The position numbers were made by a program, and so were the translations under genes. From the NCBI RefSeq assembly GCF_949769195.1, contig NZ_OX458333.1, forward strand, positions 2,728,001 through 2,792,000: a stretch of DNA of 64,000 bases, given 5' to 3'. The notes below the pieces were generated by a model that made no database searches, was not told the DNA's origin, and saw only the letters and a list, made by a program, of their open reading frames with translations. Source of the stretch: Methylocaldum szegediense. GTDB lineage: Bacteria; Pseudomonadota; Gammaproteobacteria; Methylococcales; Methylococcaceae. Below, in pieces: positions 19,669 through 29,643 of this stretch (within the stretch, counting starts at the first letter, position 1; every line of letters starts with the position of its first letter).

Positions 19669-19914
19669 GCGGTCGTGACACACGCATTGTTGGCAGGATG
19701 CTCAGAACGACGACGATCGGCAGAAGATATTAGCCGACATGAGCCGTTTTCGCTGTGAACGATGCGGTTCATGTCATACCATCCTGCCCGGCCTTTTCGG
19801 GTGGCCTTAACGTGCAAACCGCCTATCCAGCCGGTTTGCCATTTTGTTCAGAACATCCTGCGGCGCCGCCCCCAAGAGTAATGATGCTTTGAGGTTTTCG
19901 CGACGCAACGTTGA

Positions 19915-20511
<597 letters not shown>

Positions 20512-20515
20512 TTCA

Positions 20516-21907
20516 TTGGCATTATCCAGCGCGTTTTTACGCCGACTGGCGGAAATCTTCCCACCCGGCTCGCTCTACACCGATCCCGCCGATTGCTGGG
20601 CCTATGGCTACGACAACAGCCGCCGCCAGGCCCTGCCGGAAGCGGTAGTTTTCCCCACCACTCACGCCCAAACCGTCGAGCTGACCCGCCTATGCAACGA
20701 ACATCGGGTGTCTTTGACCGCGCGCGGGCGCGGCACCGGCACGACCGGCGCAACCGTGCCTTTGCGGGGCGGCGTAGTGGCATCATTCGAACGCATGAAC
20801 AGGGTCGTGGAATTCTCGCCGGGCAACCGCTACATTGTGGTAGAGCCTGGGCTGACCAACCAGGCGTTACAGGACTTTCTTAAGCCGCACGGCTTTTTCT
20901 GGCCGCCTGATCCGACCAGCGCCTCCTTCTGCAGCATAGGCGGCAATCTGGCCTACAACTCCGCCGGGCCGCGCGCGGTTAAATACGGCACGCCTCGCGA
21001 AAACACGCTTGCATTGCGGGCGGTGACCGGTCAGGGAACCGAGATCCGCACCGGAGTGTTCACGACCAAGGGCGTGGTCGGGTATGACCTCACCCGGCTG
21101 CTGTTGGGTTCGGAGGGAACGCTCGCCCTGATTACCGAGGCGGTGCTCAAGCTAACCCCCTTGCCCGAAGCTAAACGGACCATGCGAGCCGTCTATGCCG
21201 ATCTCGACCACGCGACGGAAGCCATCACCCGAATCATGGCTCAACCCGCAGTCCCTTGTGCTCTCGAATTCATCGACGGCAACGCGATCGAATTGATCCG
21301 CCGGTATTCTCGCGCCGAGCTGCCAGAGCGTGCCGGCGCTTTGCTGATGATCGAAGTAGACGGCTTTGCCGAGGGCTTGGCGGTTCAGACCGAGAGCGTA
21401 CGGCGCGCTGCTGGAAACGAAGGGCTCTTGGAATTCCGGGTCGCGGAAACCGCCGATGAAATCGAAGCCCTTTGGCAGACGCGTAAAGCCTTGTCGCCGG
21501 CACTACGCAAAGTCGCCCCGAAGAAGATCAACGAGGACGTGGTGGTACCGGTCACCGAGTTGCCTAAGCTGATCGCCGGGCTGAACGAGCTGTCCCGTCG
21601 CTTCGATCTTCCGATCGTCAACTTCGGCCATGCAGGAAACGGAAATATTCACGTCAATCTACTGTTCGATCCCGACAAGCCCGGCGAAACCGAGAAAGCC
21701 CACCAGTGCCTGGACGAGATGTTCTCGCTGGTGTTGCGGCTGCACGGGACACTGTCCGGCGAACACGGCGTCGGTCTTGAGAAACGGGATTTCGTAGATC
21801 GGGAAATCGACAGCGGCGCACTCGACTTGATGCGCGCCATCAAGCACCAATTCGATCCGAACAACATTCTGAACCCGGACAAAACGCTGCCTTTGCACCA
21901 CCGTTGA
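20516..21907 (+). CDS. FAD-linked 2-hydroxyacid oxidase (GlcD/D-lactate dehydrogenase type)
   Basis: A 463-residue FAD-binding type 4 oxidase with a vanillyl-alcohol-oxidase fold. TARGRGTGTTGATVP and CSIGGNLAYNSAGPRAVKYG bind FAD. NFGHAGNGNIHVN and the C-terminal LSGEHGVGLEKR with NILNPDKTLP are the glycolate/D-lactate oxidase signatures. It acts on a D-2-hydroxyacid; glycolate, D-lactate and D-2-hydroxyglutarate are all possible. No GlcE/GlcF partner is adjacent, so it may work alone. Start is TTG at 20516, 4 bp after the diaA stop. Confidence 0.85.
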   Translation: MALSSAFLRRLAEIFPPGSLYTDPADCWAYGYDNSRRQALPEAVVFPTTHAQTVELTRLCNEHRVSLTARGRGTGTTGATVPLRGGVVASFERMNRVVEFSPGNRYIVVEPGLTNQALQDFLKPHGFFWPPDPTSASFCSIGGNLAYNSAGPRAVKYGTPRENTLALRAVTGQGTEIRTGVFTTKGVVGYDLTRLLLGSEGTLALITEAVLKLTPLPEAKRTMRAVYADLDHATEAITRIMAQPAVPCALEFIDGNAIELIRRYSRAELPERAGALLMIEVDGFAEGLAVQTESVRRAAGNEGLLEFRVAETADEIEALWQTRKALSPALRKVAPKKINEDVVVPVTELPKLIAGLNELSRRFDLPIVNFGHAGNGNIHVNLLFDPDKPGETEKAHQCLDEMFSLVLRLHGTLSGEHGVGLEKRDFVDREIDSGALDLMRAIKHQFDPNNILNPDKTLPLHHR

Positions 21908-22027
21908 ACCAACGCGAGACTAGTTCGCTCCGCGCCTGTCCAAAGCGCTCAGGACGTTGCTTCGACAGGACTCAACCCGAACGGAATCCACGGAGTAGCC
22001 AAGAGCCGGGGCAGTCGCCTGAAAGGC

Positions 22028-22858
22028 TCAGCCGGCAACCACGATCCGCATCGACAAATCAATCGCTCGGACGTTCTTGGTCAGCGCACCGACCGAAATG
22101 TAGTCCACACCGGTTTCGGCGATCGACCGAATGGTATCCAAGGTCACGTTGCCTGAAACCTCGAGCTTGGCACGACCCGCGGCCACGGCTACCGCCTCGC
22201 GCATCATCGCCAAGCTGAAATTGTCCAGAAGAATCCGCTCGGCGCCTGCCGCTAGGGCTTGCTTCAGTTCATCGAGATTTTCCACTTCAACCTCGATCGG
22301 CACGTTCACGCCCAGGGCTCTTGCCGCCTGCACGGCTTTTTCGATGGACCCGCAAGCCAGGATATGGTTTTCCTTGATCAAAATGCCGTCATAAAGCCCC
22401 ATCCGATGGTTATGACACCCGCCGCAGCGAACAGCATATTTCTGCGCCTTCCTGAGGCCGGGCAGGGTCTTGCGGGTATCCAGCACCTTCGCCTGGGTAC
22501 CTTCTACAGCCTCGGCGTAACGGCGCGCCAAGGTCGCGGTGCCCGACAATGTCTGCAGAAGATTGAGCGCCGTGCGCTCGCCGGTGAGCAGCGCCCGAGC
22601 TGGACCTCGCATTGTGCACAGCACGGTGTCCGCCTCAACGCGCATACCCTCCGCCACTCGCCACTCGATCTGAACGGACGCATCGAGCCGAGAGAATACC
22701 GCGGCAAACCAAGCCTGCCCGCACAGCACAGCGGGTTCCCGGGTGATTACCGTGGCCGTCGCATCTACGTTCTCCGGCACGATCGACGCAGTCAAGTCGC
22801 CCGGACCGACGTCCTCGTCCAGAAAACGATCGATTTCACTTAAGTTTATGGGGTGCAT
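22028..22858 (-). CDS. nadC: Nicotinate-nucleotide pyrophosphorylase (quinolinate phosphoribosyltransferase)
   Basis: A 276-residue NadC that joins quinolinate and PRPP, releasing CO2, to make nicotinate mononucleotide for NAD. Blocks [55 protein letters not shown] and [10 protein letters not shown] are standard, with the phosphoribosyl-binding arginines and lysines present. It is monocistronic here; nadA and nadB are not in the window. Quinolinate could in principle also form from the 3-hydroxyanthranilate pathway encoded at 55.6-64 kb. Confidence 0.95.
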   Translation of the reverse strand: MHPINLSEIDRFLDEDVGPGDLTASIVPENVDATATVITREPAVLCGQAWFAAVFSRLDASVQIEWRVAEGMRVEADTVLCTMRGPARALLTGERTALNLLQTLSGTATLARRYAEAVEGTQAKVLDTRKTLPGLRKAQKYAVRCGGCHNHRMGLYDGILIKENHILACGSIEKAVQAARALGVNVPIEVEVENLDELKQALAAGAERILLDNFSLAMMREAVAVAAGRAKLEVSGNVTLDTIRSIAETGVDYISVGALTKNVRAIDLSMRIVVAG

Positions 22859-23181
22859 TGTCTTCTCCCCATCCCACCGTTACCGCCCCGACCCCTTTCG
22901 CTCGAAAACAGCATGTAAACGCTCACCACGCCGCCAATCGACGCTTAAATCCCAACAAACCGACGCGAGATGCCGAACGAACGTCGGGCCGCGCTCCTCC
23001 AGAACAAGTTGAGATGAAAGATCATCCACAAAATCGGAACGGTCGGCTCCTGACTTCAGCACGAAGATATCAGCGCTCTCCCTCTTCTTCGACAAGTGGT
23101 TACGAGCGTCCGCGCCCATTGCCCACGTGACCGCGCCGAGGTTTCTTCGCCAAGGCCAGGCAAACCGTCGGAGAAACAAAC
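22859..23181. other. Intergenic region, no clear gene
   Basis: A 99-codon minus-strand frame (22880-23179) fills this gap between a phosphate-binding protein gene and nadC. It has no recognisable domain, an arginine-rich start and no good ribosome site. It may be a remnant or chance frame; I do not call it a gene. Confidence 0.4.
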
Positions 23182-24291
23182 TTACCGGTCCGCCTGCTGC
23201 ACAGCCCGTGAGATTCGAGCTGCGGCGACCGTCTCGGTCGGTGCCGACATGACTTTGAGCTGCTTCGCGTCGGCCGCATAGAGCTTGCGCTCCCCGGCCG
23301 GCATCGGAACCAATCCGAGTTGTGCTAGATAGCCTTTCTCGCCCCAGGCTTTGTCGCTGGTCAATTCGTCGAGATACTCCCGCAGCCCTTTCACCTTACC
23401 GACGTGATCCGCTTTGAAATAAACGAACAAAGGCCTCGCAATCGGATACCGGTTTGCCGCAATACTCTCGACACTTGGAGCGACCCCGTCGATAGAAACG
23501 GCGCTCAACCGAGCAGTATTGTTCACGTACTGCTTGTACGGCACGAAGCCCACCGATCCGACACTCTTCGCCAACAGTCCGACAACGGCATCTCCGCTTT
23601 CCTCGATGTAAGCACCATCTTTCCGGAGTGTGAAACAGGCTTCCCTATATTTACCTCTCTGCGTTTCCCTCCAAGCGGCGATGAAGGGAAAACTCTCGCA
23701 CCCCGCCTTCAAAATCGTTTCTTCGAACAGCTCACGCACACCGGATCCGAACGGCGGAGCAATCACCTCGATTTTCGTGTCGGGCAGCGACGGATTGATA
23801 TCTTTCCAGGTCTTAAATGGATTCGGTACTAAAGTGTCACAGTCCCCGCACTTCGGGTCAGGCACATTACCGCTAAGAGCCAGATATAACTCCTTACGGG
23901 TAAGTTCCAGAGTCGGTCCTTTCTTGGCATGGGCGAGGACCAGCCCACTGTAGCCGATCTTCAGTTCGACGATTCGCTTAATGCCGGAAGCGTTGCAAGC
24001 CTCGAATTCCGCTTGCTTCATCGGTCGGGCGGCATTGACGAGATCGGGCGATTCGGCGGTGTCGGGCTGGCAAAACAGCTGGATTCCGCCACCGGTGCTG
24101 GTCGATTCGACCCACGGTCGCTTGATTTTTCCGGATTTGCTGATGCGATCAGCCACCGCATCCGCAAACGGCCTTATCGTATTGGAACCGCTGATATGCA
24201 CGAAACCACGCATTTCGGCGGCGGATGCCGTCTGCATCATTATTAGAGGTGCTGCGACGAACGCAGCCAAAGAAGTGGTAAGCCTATTCAC
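23182..24291 (-). CDS. PstS-family phosphate/substrate-binding protein
   Basis: A 369-residue periplasmic binding protein of the PstS-like family. The signal peptide ends near TASAAEM. HISGSNTIRPFADAV and STSTGGGIQLFCQ are the ligand-contacting N-terminal loops. The middle part FGSGVRELFEE gives the second-lobe contacts. It lacks pstCAB neighbours and has Cys pairs (CGDC, CESF) unusual in classical PstS, as in stand-alone high-affinity phosphate-binding homologues. Downstream of the ompA gene terminator. Confidence 0.85.
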   Translation of the reverse strand: MNRLTTSLAAFVAAPLIMMQTASAAEMRGFVHISGSNTIRPFADAVADRISKSGKIKRPWVESTSTGGGIQLFCQPDTAESPDLVNAARPMKQAEFEACNASGIKRIVELKIGYSGLVLAHAKKGPTLELTRKELYLALSGNVPDPKCGDCDTLVPNPFKTWKDINPSLPDTKIEVIAPPFGSGVRELFEETILKAGCESFPFIAAWRETQRGKYREACFTLRKDGAYIEESGDAVVGLLAKSVGSVGFVPYKQYVNNTARLSAVSIDGVAPSVESIAANRYPIARPLFVYFKADHVGKVKGLREYLDELTSDKAWGEKGYLAQLGLVPMPAGERKLYAADAKQLKVMSAPTETVAAARISRAVQQADR

Positions 24292-24379
24292 GATCTACCT
24301 GTGGATCAGTTGCACGAGGAAAGAGCCGGCCAAACGGCCGCTCCCGCGACATTCTAGTCCTAAAACGAAACGAGCAGAA

Positions 24380-24405
24380 AAAACCCGCTCCTTGGAGCGG
24401 GTTTT
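24380..24405 (-). terminator. Intrinsic terminator after the OmpA gene
   Basis: Near-perfect hairpin: AAAACCCGCTCC, loop TTGG, then AGCGGGTTTT, with A-rich and T-rich flanks. It follows the OmpA gene stop (24447) on the minus strand and precedes the PstS-like gene start (24291). The symmetric A/T flanks mean it could also act on the plus strand. Confidence 0.8.
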
Positions 24406-24446
24406 CTATCGAGGGCGGTTGCCATTAGGCAACCGCAGCGCTGGGT

Positions 24447-25484
24447 TTATTCACCCATGAAGACCAGCTCCACGCGGCGGTTCCGCTCGCGGCCGGCTTC
24501 CGTGCTGTTGTCGGCGATCGGATAGTCTTCGCCATAACCTTTCGCATAGAGCCTGTTCCTCAAGCCCGCCGCCTTCAGGTAATCGACCACAGCCTGGGCA
24601 CGGCGCTGCGAAAGCTTCAGATTGTATCTAGAGCTTCCTTCGCTGCTGGCATGTCCCTGAACTTCGATGTCCCGCGTTTCGTTGGCAGCGACGAGCTGCT
24701 CCACGACACCGTCCAGGATGCTCTTCGCCTCTTCGGTGAGTTGGGCTGAGTCGTACTTGAAATTGACGCCTCTGAGCTCGATCCGGATCGGACACCCTTG
24801 GTCGTCGACCTGAGCTCCGGCCATAGTGCCGGGGCATCGGTCTTCGCAATCATTTACGCCGTCGCCGTCGGAGTCACGGGTAGAGCAATCATCGGCAGGC
24901 GCTGGAGTCGGCTCCGGTGTCGCTTCCGCCAGGGCTTTCGGCTTTTCGCCGAAGGGAACGACAAAACCGAGGTTGACAACCATGTCGTGCAAATCCCTTT
25001 CGTTCCGGTACACGCCGCCATTTCCTTCGTGAACGTAGCGATAACGAACATCGCCGCGAAGAAGAAAGTTGTCGTGCAACTCGTAGGTCGCACCGATGCC
25101 GGCCTCGCCAATGAACGATGCTCCACTTCTGCCGCCCGCGCTAGTGTTCATGCCGCCGGCACCGATAACTGCATACGGGGAGAAAACATCACGCATGAAG
25201 TAGTATTGTAGATCCGCCGTACCACCAGTGAGATCACCGTTATAGCCTTTACCGTTCAGGTGCTGCCAAAAACCCCTGATTTCGGCATTGAAATGCTCGT
25301 TGATGATCTTACCGATGCCTGCGCCAGCGCCCCAATCATCCTTTGCGTTGCGCTCGCCGCCAGGATTGAAATAGGTACCGAACGGCGCGATATACCACCG
25401 ATCGTCCAAAAACTGCTCCTCGGCCTGCACCGGCATGGCCATGACGCCCGCGAGACCGAAGGCAACTAGAATCCTTTTGGACAT
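24447..25484 (-). CDS. OmpA family outer-membrane protein
   Basis: A 345-residue porin-like protein. The signal peptide ends MPVQA. The N-terminal part (about 22-200) is an eight-strand beta-barrel of the OmpA/OprF kind. Between barrel and C-terminal domain is a calcium-binding thrombospondin-type-3-like linker (DSDGDGVNDCEDRCPG). The C-terminal OmpA domain binds peptidoglycan, with VQGHASSEGSSRYNLKLSQR and the closing RNRRVEL. Start chosen at 25484 because it begins a proper signal peptide; GGGGGACGA provides a ribosome site. Confidence 0.92.
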   Translation of the reverse strand: MSKRILVAFGLAGVMAMPVQAEEQFLDDRWYIAPFGTYFNPGGERNAKDDWGAGAGIGKIINEHFNAEIRGFWQHLNGKGYNGDLTGGTADLQYYFMRDVFSPYAVIGAGGMNTSAGGRSGASFIGEAGIGATYELHDNFLLRGDVRYRYVHEGNGGVYRNERDLHDMVVNLGFVVPFGEKPKALAEATPEPTPAPADDCSTRDSDGDGVNDCEDRCPGTMAGAQVDDQGCPIRIELRGVNFKYDSAQLTEEAKSILDGVVEQLVAANETRDIEVQGHASSEGSSRYNLKLSQRRAQAVVDYLKAAGLRNRLYAKGYGEDYPIADNSTEAGRERNRRVELVFMGE

Positions 25485-25613
25485 GTTCGTCCCCCTGTAG
25501 CTGAAATACCAACAAGATTTGAAAACTTGCAACAGACACAATCTTAGTCGCGGGCTCACATCAACGCAACCAAATTTATCGAACAATGCATAATTCAGCC
25601 ATCCGGTCGACCT

Positions 25614-26645
25614 TCAAGGCCGATCCGCAAAGAGAGCCTTCTGTTCCTTTTCCGCAACATCGTGGCTGAGCGGGATAAAACCGCTGCGCCTGACGATTTT
25701 CTGCCCTTCGGCTGACAGCGCAAAACGGACGAACTCGGCCACAGTCCCGGTCAGCGACTCGTCCGGCCGCTTATCGACGTACAGGTGAAGCAGCCGCGTC
25801 AACGGATAGGTCCCGTTAACAGTATTGCGCTCTGTCGCTGTGACGAAAGGCATGTTTGCCTCCGCCGCCAAGGGAACCCTCTTCACTGACTCGGCCCCGC
25901 CCCCGCGTGCGTAACCAATGGCATTCAAGGATCCACTCACCGCGCGAGCAACCGCGGCGGAATTGGGGCGCAGCTGCGCCAATTCGCTCAGCTCGCCGCC
26001 GCACAGGACATGTTCTCGAAAATAGTCGTGCATATCGTCGGCGGATCCGATCGCGAAAACCTGCACCGGCCGCGCCGCCCACTCCTCGCCTAAACCCAGC
26101 GAGCCCCAAACTGCCGCATGCCGGTCACCGCGGCACCTTGGCGAGCGGGAGAAAACCGAGTCGACTTGAGCCAGCGTCATACCGCGTATCGGGTTTTCCG
26201 GATGCACGAGAACGGCAATGGTATCCAGCGCAATACGGACAGGAGTCGGCCTGTAACCGTATTTTCGGGCGAAGCCGTCGATGGCTTGTCGGTTCAGGCG
26301 GTAGCCGACGTAGACGGTACCGTTATACGCCCCGTTGAGGACGCTCGGCGAAGCGAGCAAGCGGGTCGGGAGCAGCCGTATCTTGGCCCCGGCGTGACGC
26401 TGCTGAAAGGCAAAGAGCCATTGCTGGACCAAACCGCCGAGATCGCTCGCCCCGAATACGTCGCCGGCGGCATCCAAGCGGTCCGCATCCGCCGCTGCGG
26501 CCGGTCCAAGCGCCTTATTGACGCTCCCGACCAAAAGCAAGACCGCTAGGAAAAACCGAATTCCGTGCCTGACCTGACCCGAAAACCAACCGCGCGGCGG
26601 CTTGCATGCGTTCCGACGAATTCCGCCCAGAAAGCATCTTTTCAT
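25614..26645 (-). CDS. Second PstS-like phosphate ABC substrate-binding protein
   Basis: A 343-residue periplasmic-binding-protein-like protein directly downstream of phoR on the same strand. A signal segment (IRFFLAVLLLVGSVNKALG) lies near residues 27-45. PLTRLLHLYVDKRP and VAEFVRFALSAEGQKIVRRSGFIPL match the C-terminal half of PstS family proteins. Start at 26645 chosen; the longer frame overlaps phoR. Context with phoBR suggests a role in phosphate sensing or uptake, but no membrane or ATPase partner is adjacent. Confidence 0.75.
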   Translation of the reverse strand: MKRCFLGGIRRNACKPPRGWFSGQVRHGIRFFLAVLLLVGSVNKALGPAAAADADRLDAAGDVFGASDLGGLVQQWLFAFQQRHAGAKIRLLPTRLLASPSVLNGAYNGTVYVGYRLNRQAIDGFARKYGYRPTPVRIALDTIAVLVHPENPIRGMTLAQVDSVFSRSPRCRGDRHAAVWGSLGLGEEWAARPVQVFAIGSADDMHDYFREHVLCGGELSELAQLRPNSAAVARAVSGSLNAIGYARGGGAESVKRVPLAAEANMPFVTATERNTVNGTYPLTRLLHLYVDKRPDESLTGTVAEFVRFALSAEGQKIVRRSGFIPLSHDVAEKEQKALFADRP

Positions 26646-26652
26646 GCTCGCG

Positions 26653-27978
26653 CTACACCCTTTGCGCGCGTCTAGACTCGGCGCGGGAGTCAGCCCGTAC
26701 GACGCGTTCTTCAGGAAAACAACAACTGAAGCAGCTGCCCTTCCCGATAGTGCTGGCAATCTTGAGTTCGGCGCCATGCCGAGACAGCGCATGCTTAACG
26801 ATGGCCAATCCGAGCCCGGAACCGCTATTACTCTTGCATCCATCCACCGCGACTCGGTAAAACCGCTCGGTAAGGCGCGGCAAATGATGCTGAGCGATAC
26901 CCGGCCCGGTATCCTCAACATCCAGTCTCGCGCCCTCACCCTCGTCACGCCAGCGCACGGTCACCCGACCCGTGGCCGGCGTATATTTCACCGCATTGAC
27001 AATCAGGTTCGAAAACGCGCTGCGTAATTCTTGTTCGGCACCCTGCAAATGGGCATCGGTTTCGAGGATCAGTTCGATAGTCGGATGCTCGTCCGCCAAA
27101 AGCTCGATCTCGTCGCAGATGCTTTTCAGCATAGCTGGCACGTCGAGCTTCTTCTGAACCACTTGGTGCGCCGGCGACTCCAGTCGCGTCAACGAAAGAA
27201 GTCCATCGACCAGACTTTCCATTCGGGCCGTCTGCTCCCGCATGCGCTGGAAGATTTTCAGATTTGACTCTGGCAGCGATTCGTCTGCAGGACCTAGCGT
27301 TTCGAGATAACCTCTCAACACCGTCAGTGGCGTACGCAACTCGTGGGACACATTCGCCACGAAATCGCTTCGAACGCGCTCCATGAAACGCAATTGCGTC
27401 ACGTCCTGCGCGACCAGGAGGCGCAGGTCCTCCCCGTAGGGCACGATGCGAATGTCCAGCTGGATATTTTCGGTTACCGGAGACGGGATGCTAACCGTGG
27501 CACGATGATCAGGGTTCTTGAGGTGAAGTCTGAGACTCGGGTGGCGCAGCAGATTACCGATCGGTTGACCAATATCTCCCCGGCGCAAGCCCAGAAGACG
27601 CTCGGCCGCCTCGTTGAACCAATCGATTTCGTCGCGCGGCCCAAGCACCACGGTGGCATCCGGCAAAGCCGCCGTGGCGGTACGGAACCGCTCGAGCATG
27701 CGGACGAGCTGCTTCTTGCGGCGCTTGCTGCGCCGTCGCAACCGATAGATGAGATAATAGATTTCTTCCCAAATCCCGTTACCCACCGGCGGTTGACCGG
27801 CTTTGCCGCTACGCAGCCAAACCAGCAGTCGATTGGCGTAAAAAAGGTGCCGTGCCAAATAAGCCAGCAGACTGAACCAGAGCGCGACAGCGAAACTGTT
27901 GAGGACCTTTCCGAGAAACGCGCCTACCAACAGCGCCAAGAAAAGATAGGAGAATTCCGAACGCCAAGGGCTAGCCAT
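26653..27978 (-). CDS. phoR: Phosphate regulon sensor kinase PhoR
   Basis: A 441-residue membrane histidine kinase with two N-terminal membrane segments (10-45), a cytosolic charged linker, a PAS domain (about 95-195), a dimerisation domain with His212 in FVANVSHELRTPLTVLRGYL, and an ATPase domain with NLIVNAVKYTP, DTGPGIAQHHLPRLTERFYR and GSGLGLAIVKHAL. The order and the phoB neighbour 3 bp away identify PhoR. It autophosphorylates when phosphate is low and phosphorylates PhoB. Confidence 0.94.
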   Translation of the reverse strand: MASPWRSEFSYLFLALLVGAFLGKVLNSFAVALWFSLLAYLARHLFYANRLLVWLRSGKAGQPPVGNGIWEEIYYLIYRLRRRSKRRKKQLVRMLERFRTATAALPDATVVLGPRDEIDWFNEAAERLLGLRRGDIGQPIGNLLRHPSLRLHLKNPDHRATVSIPSPVTENIQLDIRIVPYGEDLRLLVAQDVTQLRFMERVRSDFVANVSHELRTPLTVLRGYLETLGPADESLPESNLKIFQRMREQTARMESLVDGLLSLTRLESPAHQVVQKKLDVPAMLKSICDEIELLADEHPTIELILETDAHLQGAEQELRSAFSNLIVNAVKYTPATGRVTVRWRDEGEGARLDVEDTGPGIAQHHLPRLTERFYRVAVDGCKSNSGSGLGLAIVKHALSRHGAELKIASTIGKGSCFSCCFPEERVVRADSRAESRRAQRV

Positions 27979-27981
27979 GAA

Positions 27982-28674
27982 TCAGGTTTGTTCAGAAAAG
28001 CGGTACCCGAACCCGCGTACCGTCTGGATGAACTCCTCACGATTATGTTCAGCCAGAACTTTACGCAGGCGCCGGATATGAACATCCACCGTGCGCTCCT
28101 CGATGAACGAGCTTCGCCCCCAGACTTGGTCGAGCAGCTGGCTGCGGCTGTAGACCTTGCCAGGGTGGGTGAGAAAAAACTCCAATAATCGGTACTCGGT
28201 TGGACTCAGGACGACGTGCTTGTCGGAGATGCTAACCCGATGCTCATCGACATCCAATACAATCCCGCCGATCTCGATTCTTCCGCTCTTGCCGTACTTG
28301 TTGCTGCGCCTAAGCACGGCCTTAATCCGAGCGATGAGTTCGCGGGGTGAGAACGGCTTGGTGACATAATCGTCAGCCCCTACTTCCAAGCCTTTTATTT
28401 TATCCTCCTCCTCGCCACGAGCGGTGATCATGATGATGGGCACGTCGCCGTACTGCCTGTCTTTCTTGAGACGCCGAGCCCATTCGACTCCGCTCAAACC
28501 GGGCAGCATCCAGTCCAATAAGATCAGATCGGGCTGCGATTCGCTCAAGGCCGCTTGCGCCTGGTGAGCATCCGCAACGGCTCTGACGACGAAATTGGCC
28601 TGCTCCAGCACCAAGCCGAGCATTTCACGAATCGCGTCTTCATCTTCGACAACAAGTACATTGACCGCAGACAT
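27982..28674 (-). CDS. phoB: Phosphate regulon response regulator PhoB
   Basis: A 230-residue OmpR-family regulator. The receiver domain has the acidic pocket near residues 10-12, the phosphorylation site Asp54 in LLDWMLPGLSG, and the conserved Lys in VTKPFSPRELIARI. The winged-helix DNA-binding domain ends the protein (SRSQLLDQVWG, RTVDVHIRRLRKVL, IQTVRGFGYRF). Start placed at ATG 28674; a TTG at 28707 would add 11 residues not seen in the family. First gene of a phoB-phoR-(PstS-like) operon. Confidence 0.94.
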   Translation of the reverse strand: MSAVNVLVVEDEDAIREMLGLVLEQANFVVRAVADAHQAQAALSESQPDLILLDWMLPGLSGVEWARRLKKDRQYGDVPIIMITARGEEEDKIKGLEVGADDYVTKPFSPRELIARIKAVLRRSNKYGKSGRIEIGGIVLDVDEHRVSISDKHVVLSPTEYRLLEFFLTHPGKVYSRSQLLDQVWGRSSFIEERTVDVHIRRLRKVLAEHNREEFIQTVRGFGYRFSEQT

Positions 28675-28811
28675 TCTCGAGAGCCACTCTTCCGGATGAT
28701 CGCTCAATGTACGTCATCGATATGACCTTTTCGTGACAGCCTTCCCGGCGTGACGACGGACGAATCCCGCGTAGACCTCCGACGAGAACGCCCGCATTGC
28801 GCGAACCCCGT

Positions 28812-29360
28812 TCAACGAAAACGAAAAGGCAGTTCGCCTTTGTTCGAAAAATACTTTCGGTACTCCTGTGTCTCCGAACGGTTCCACAATTGGCTGAGGC
28901 TGAGCAGCGCCAAAACGACGAAGCTGATCAACACCCAGGCGGGCATGCTAAGTCCGAGCAGGGTCCAATCAACCTTGGCGCAGTCCCCGGTCCCGCTCAG
29001 CATCGCCTTGAGAGTTTCGGTCAAGGGAAAATACTGGAACATGTACTCAAGTCCCGGACCGCAGGCCGGCACTTCCTCCGGAGGCAGATGTTGCAACCAG
29101 ACATGACGGGCCGAGACCGATCCGCCCAGCACCGCCATGATGAACCCCAGAATCGCGTAAACCTTGACGCCCGTCCTTTTCGGGTTGTGCAGCACCGCCA
29201 CCAGCATCACCAAGGCCACAGCGAAAACCATGATGCGCTGGGACACACAAAGCGGGCACGGGTCCAGTCCACCGACAAATTGAAAATAAAGAGCCGCCGC
29301 GAGCAGCCCGACACAAAACAGGAACCCTGCGAGAAAATAAAATCTGGGCTTAAAAACCAT
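28812..29360 (-). CDS. dsbB: Disulfide bond formation protein DsbB
   Basis: A 182-residue inner-membrane protein with four membrane helices. It reoxidises DsbA and passes electrons to quinone. The first cysteine pair is Cys35/Cys38 (LDPCPLC), the second Cys100/Cys127 in the long periplasmic loop, and Arg42 following the CxxC is the usual quinone-contact residue. Length is typical. DsbA is not in the window. Confidence 0.93.
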   Translation of the reverse strand: MVFKPRFYFLAGFLFCVGLLAAALYFQFVGGLDPCPLCVSQRIMVFAVALVMLVAVLHNPKRTGVKVYAILGFIMAVLGGSVSARHVWLQHLPPEEVPACGPGLEYMFQYFPLTETLKAMLSGTGDCAKVDWTLLGLSMPAWVLISFVVLALLSLSQLWNRSETQEYRKYFSNKGELPFRFR

Positions 29361-29433
29361 ATGAATTGCCTAAATTAGAAAACGTTCGACGGCGAACGAC
29401 AACATAGATTTCCCTGTCCATGAATCAGGCAAA

Positions 29434-29643
29434 TTAATCCTCGACCCGAAAACCAACCTTCAGTACCACTTGGAAATGGGCAATTTTGCCATCGGCGATT
29501 TGACCCCGCGTTTCGATCACTTGGAACCAGTCCAAGTTCTTGACCGTTTTCGACGCTTTTTCTATCGCATTCCGAATGGCCTCGTCCGTTCCGTGCGGCG
29601 AGGTGCCGACGATCTCGATCAATTTGTAGACACGGTCCGTCAT
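29434..29643 (-). CDS. Dodecin family flavin-binding protein
   Basis: A 69-residue dodecin, a small protein that forms a hollow dodecamer storing flavins. RVYKLIEIVGTSPHGTDEAI, the flavin-stacking tryptophan in KNLDWFQVIETRG and the closing YQV-type strand (FQVVLKVGFRVED) are all present. The start at 29643 is favoured by AGGAG 8 bp upstream; a longer frame exists to 29709. Confidence 0.92.
   Translation of the reverse strand: MTDRVYKLIEIVGTSPHGTDEAIRNAIEKASKTVKNLDWFQVIETRGQIADGKIAHFQVVLKVGFRVED

Noticed and set aside
22880-23179. Minus-strand 99-codon frame between the PstS-like gene and nadC
   Set aside because: No recognisable domain, poor start context; kept only as an intergenic note.
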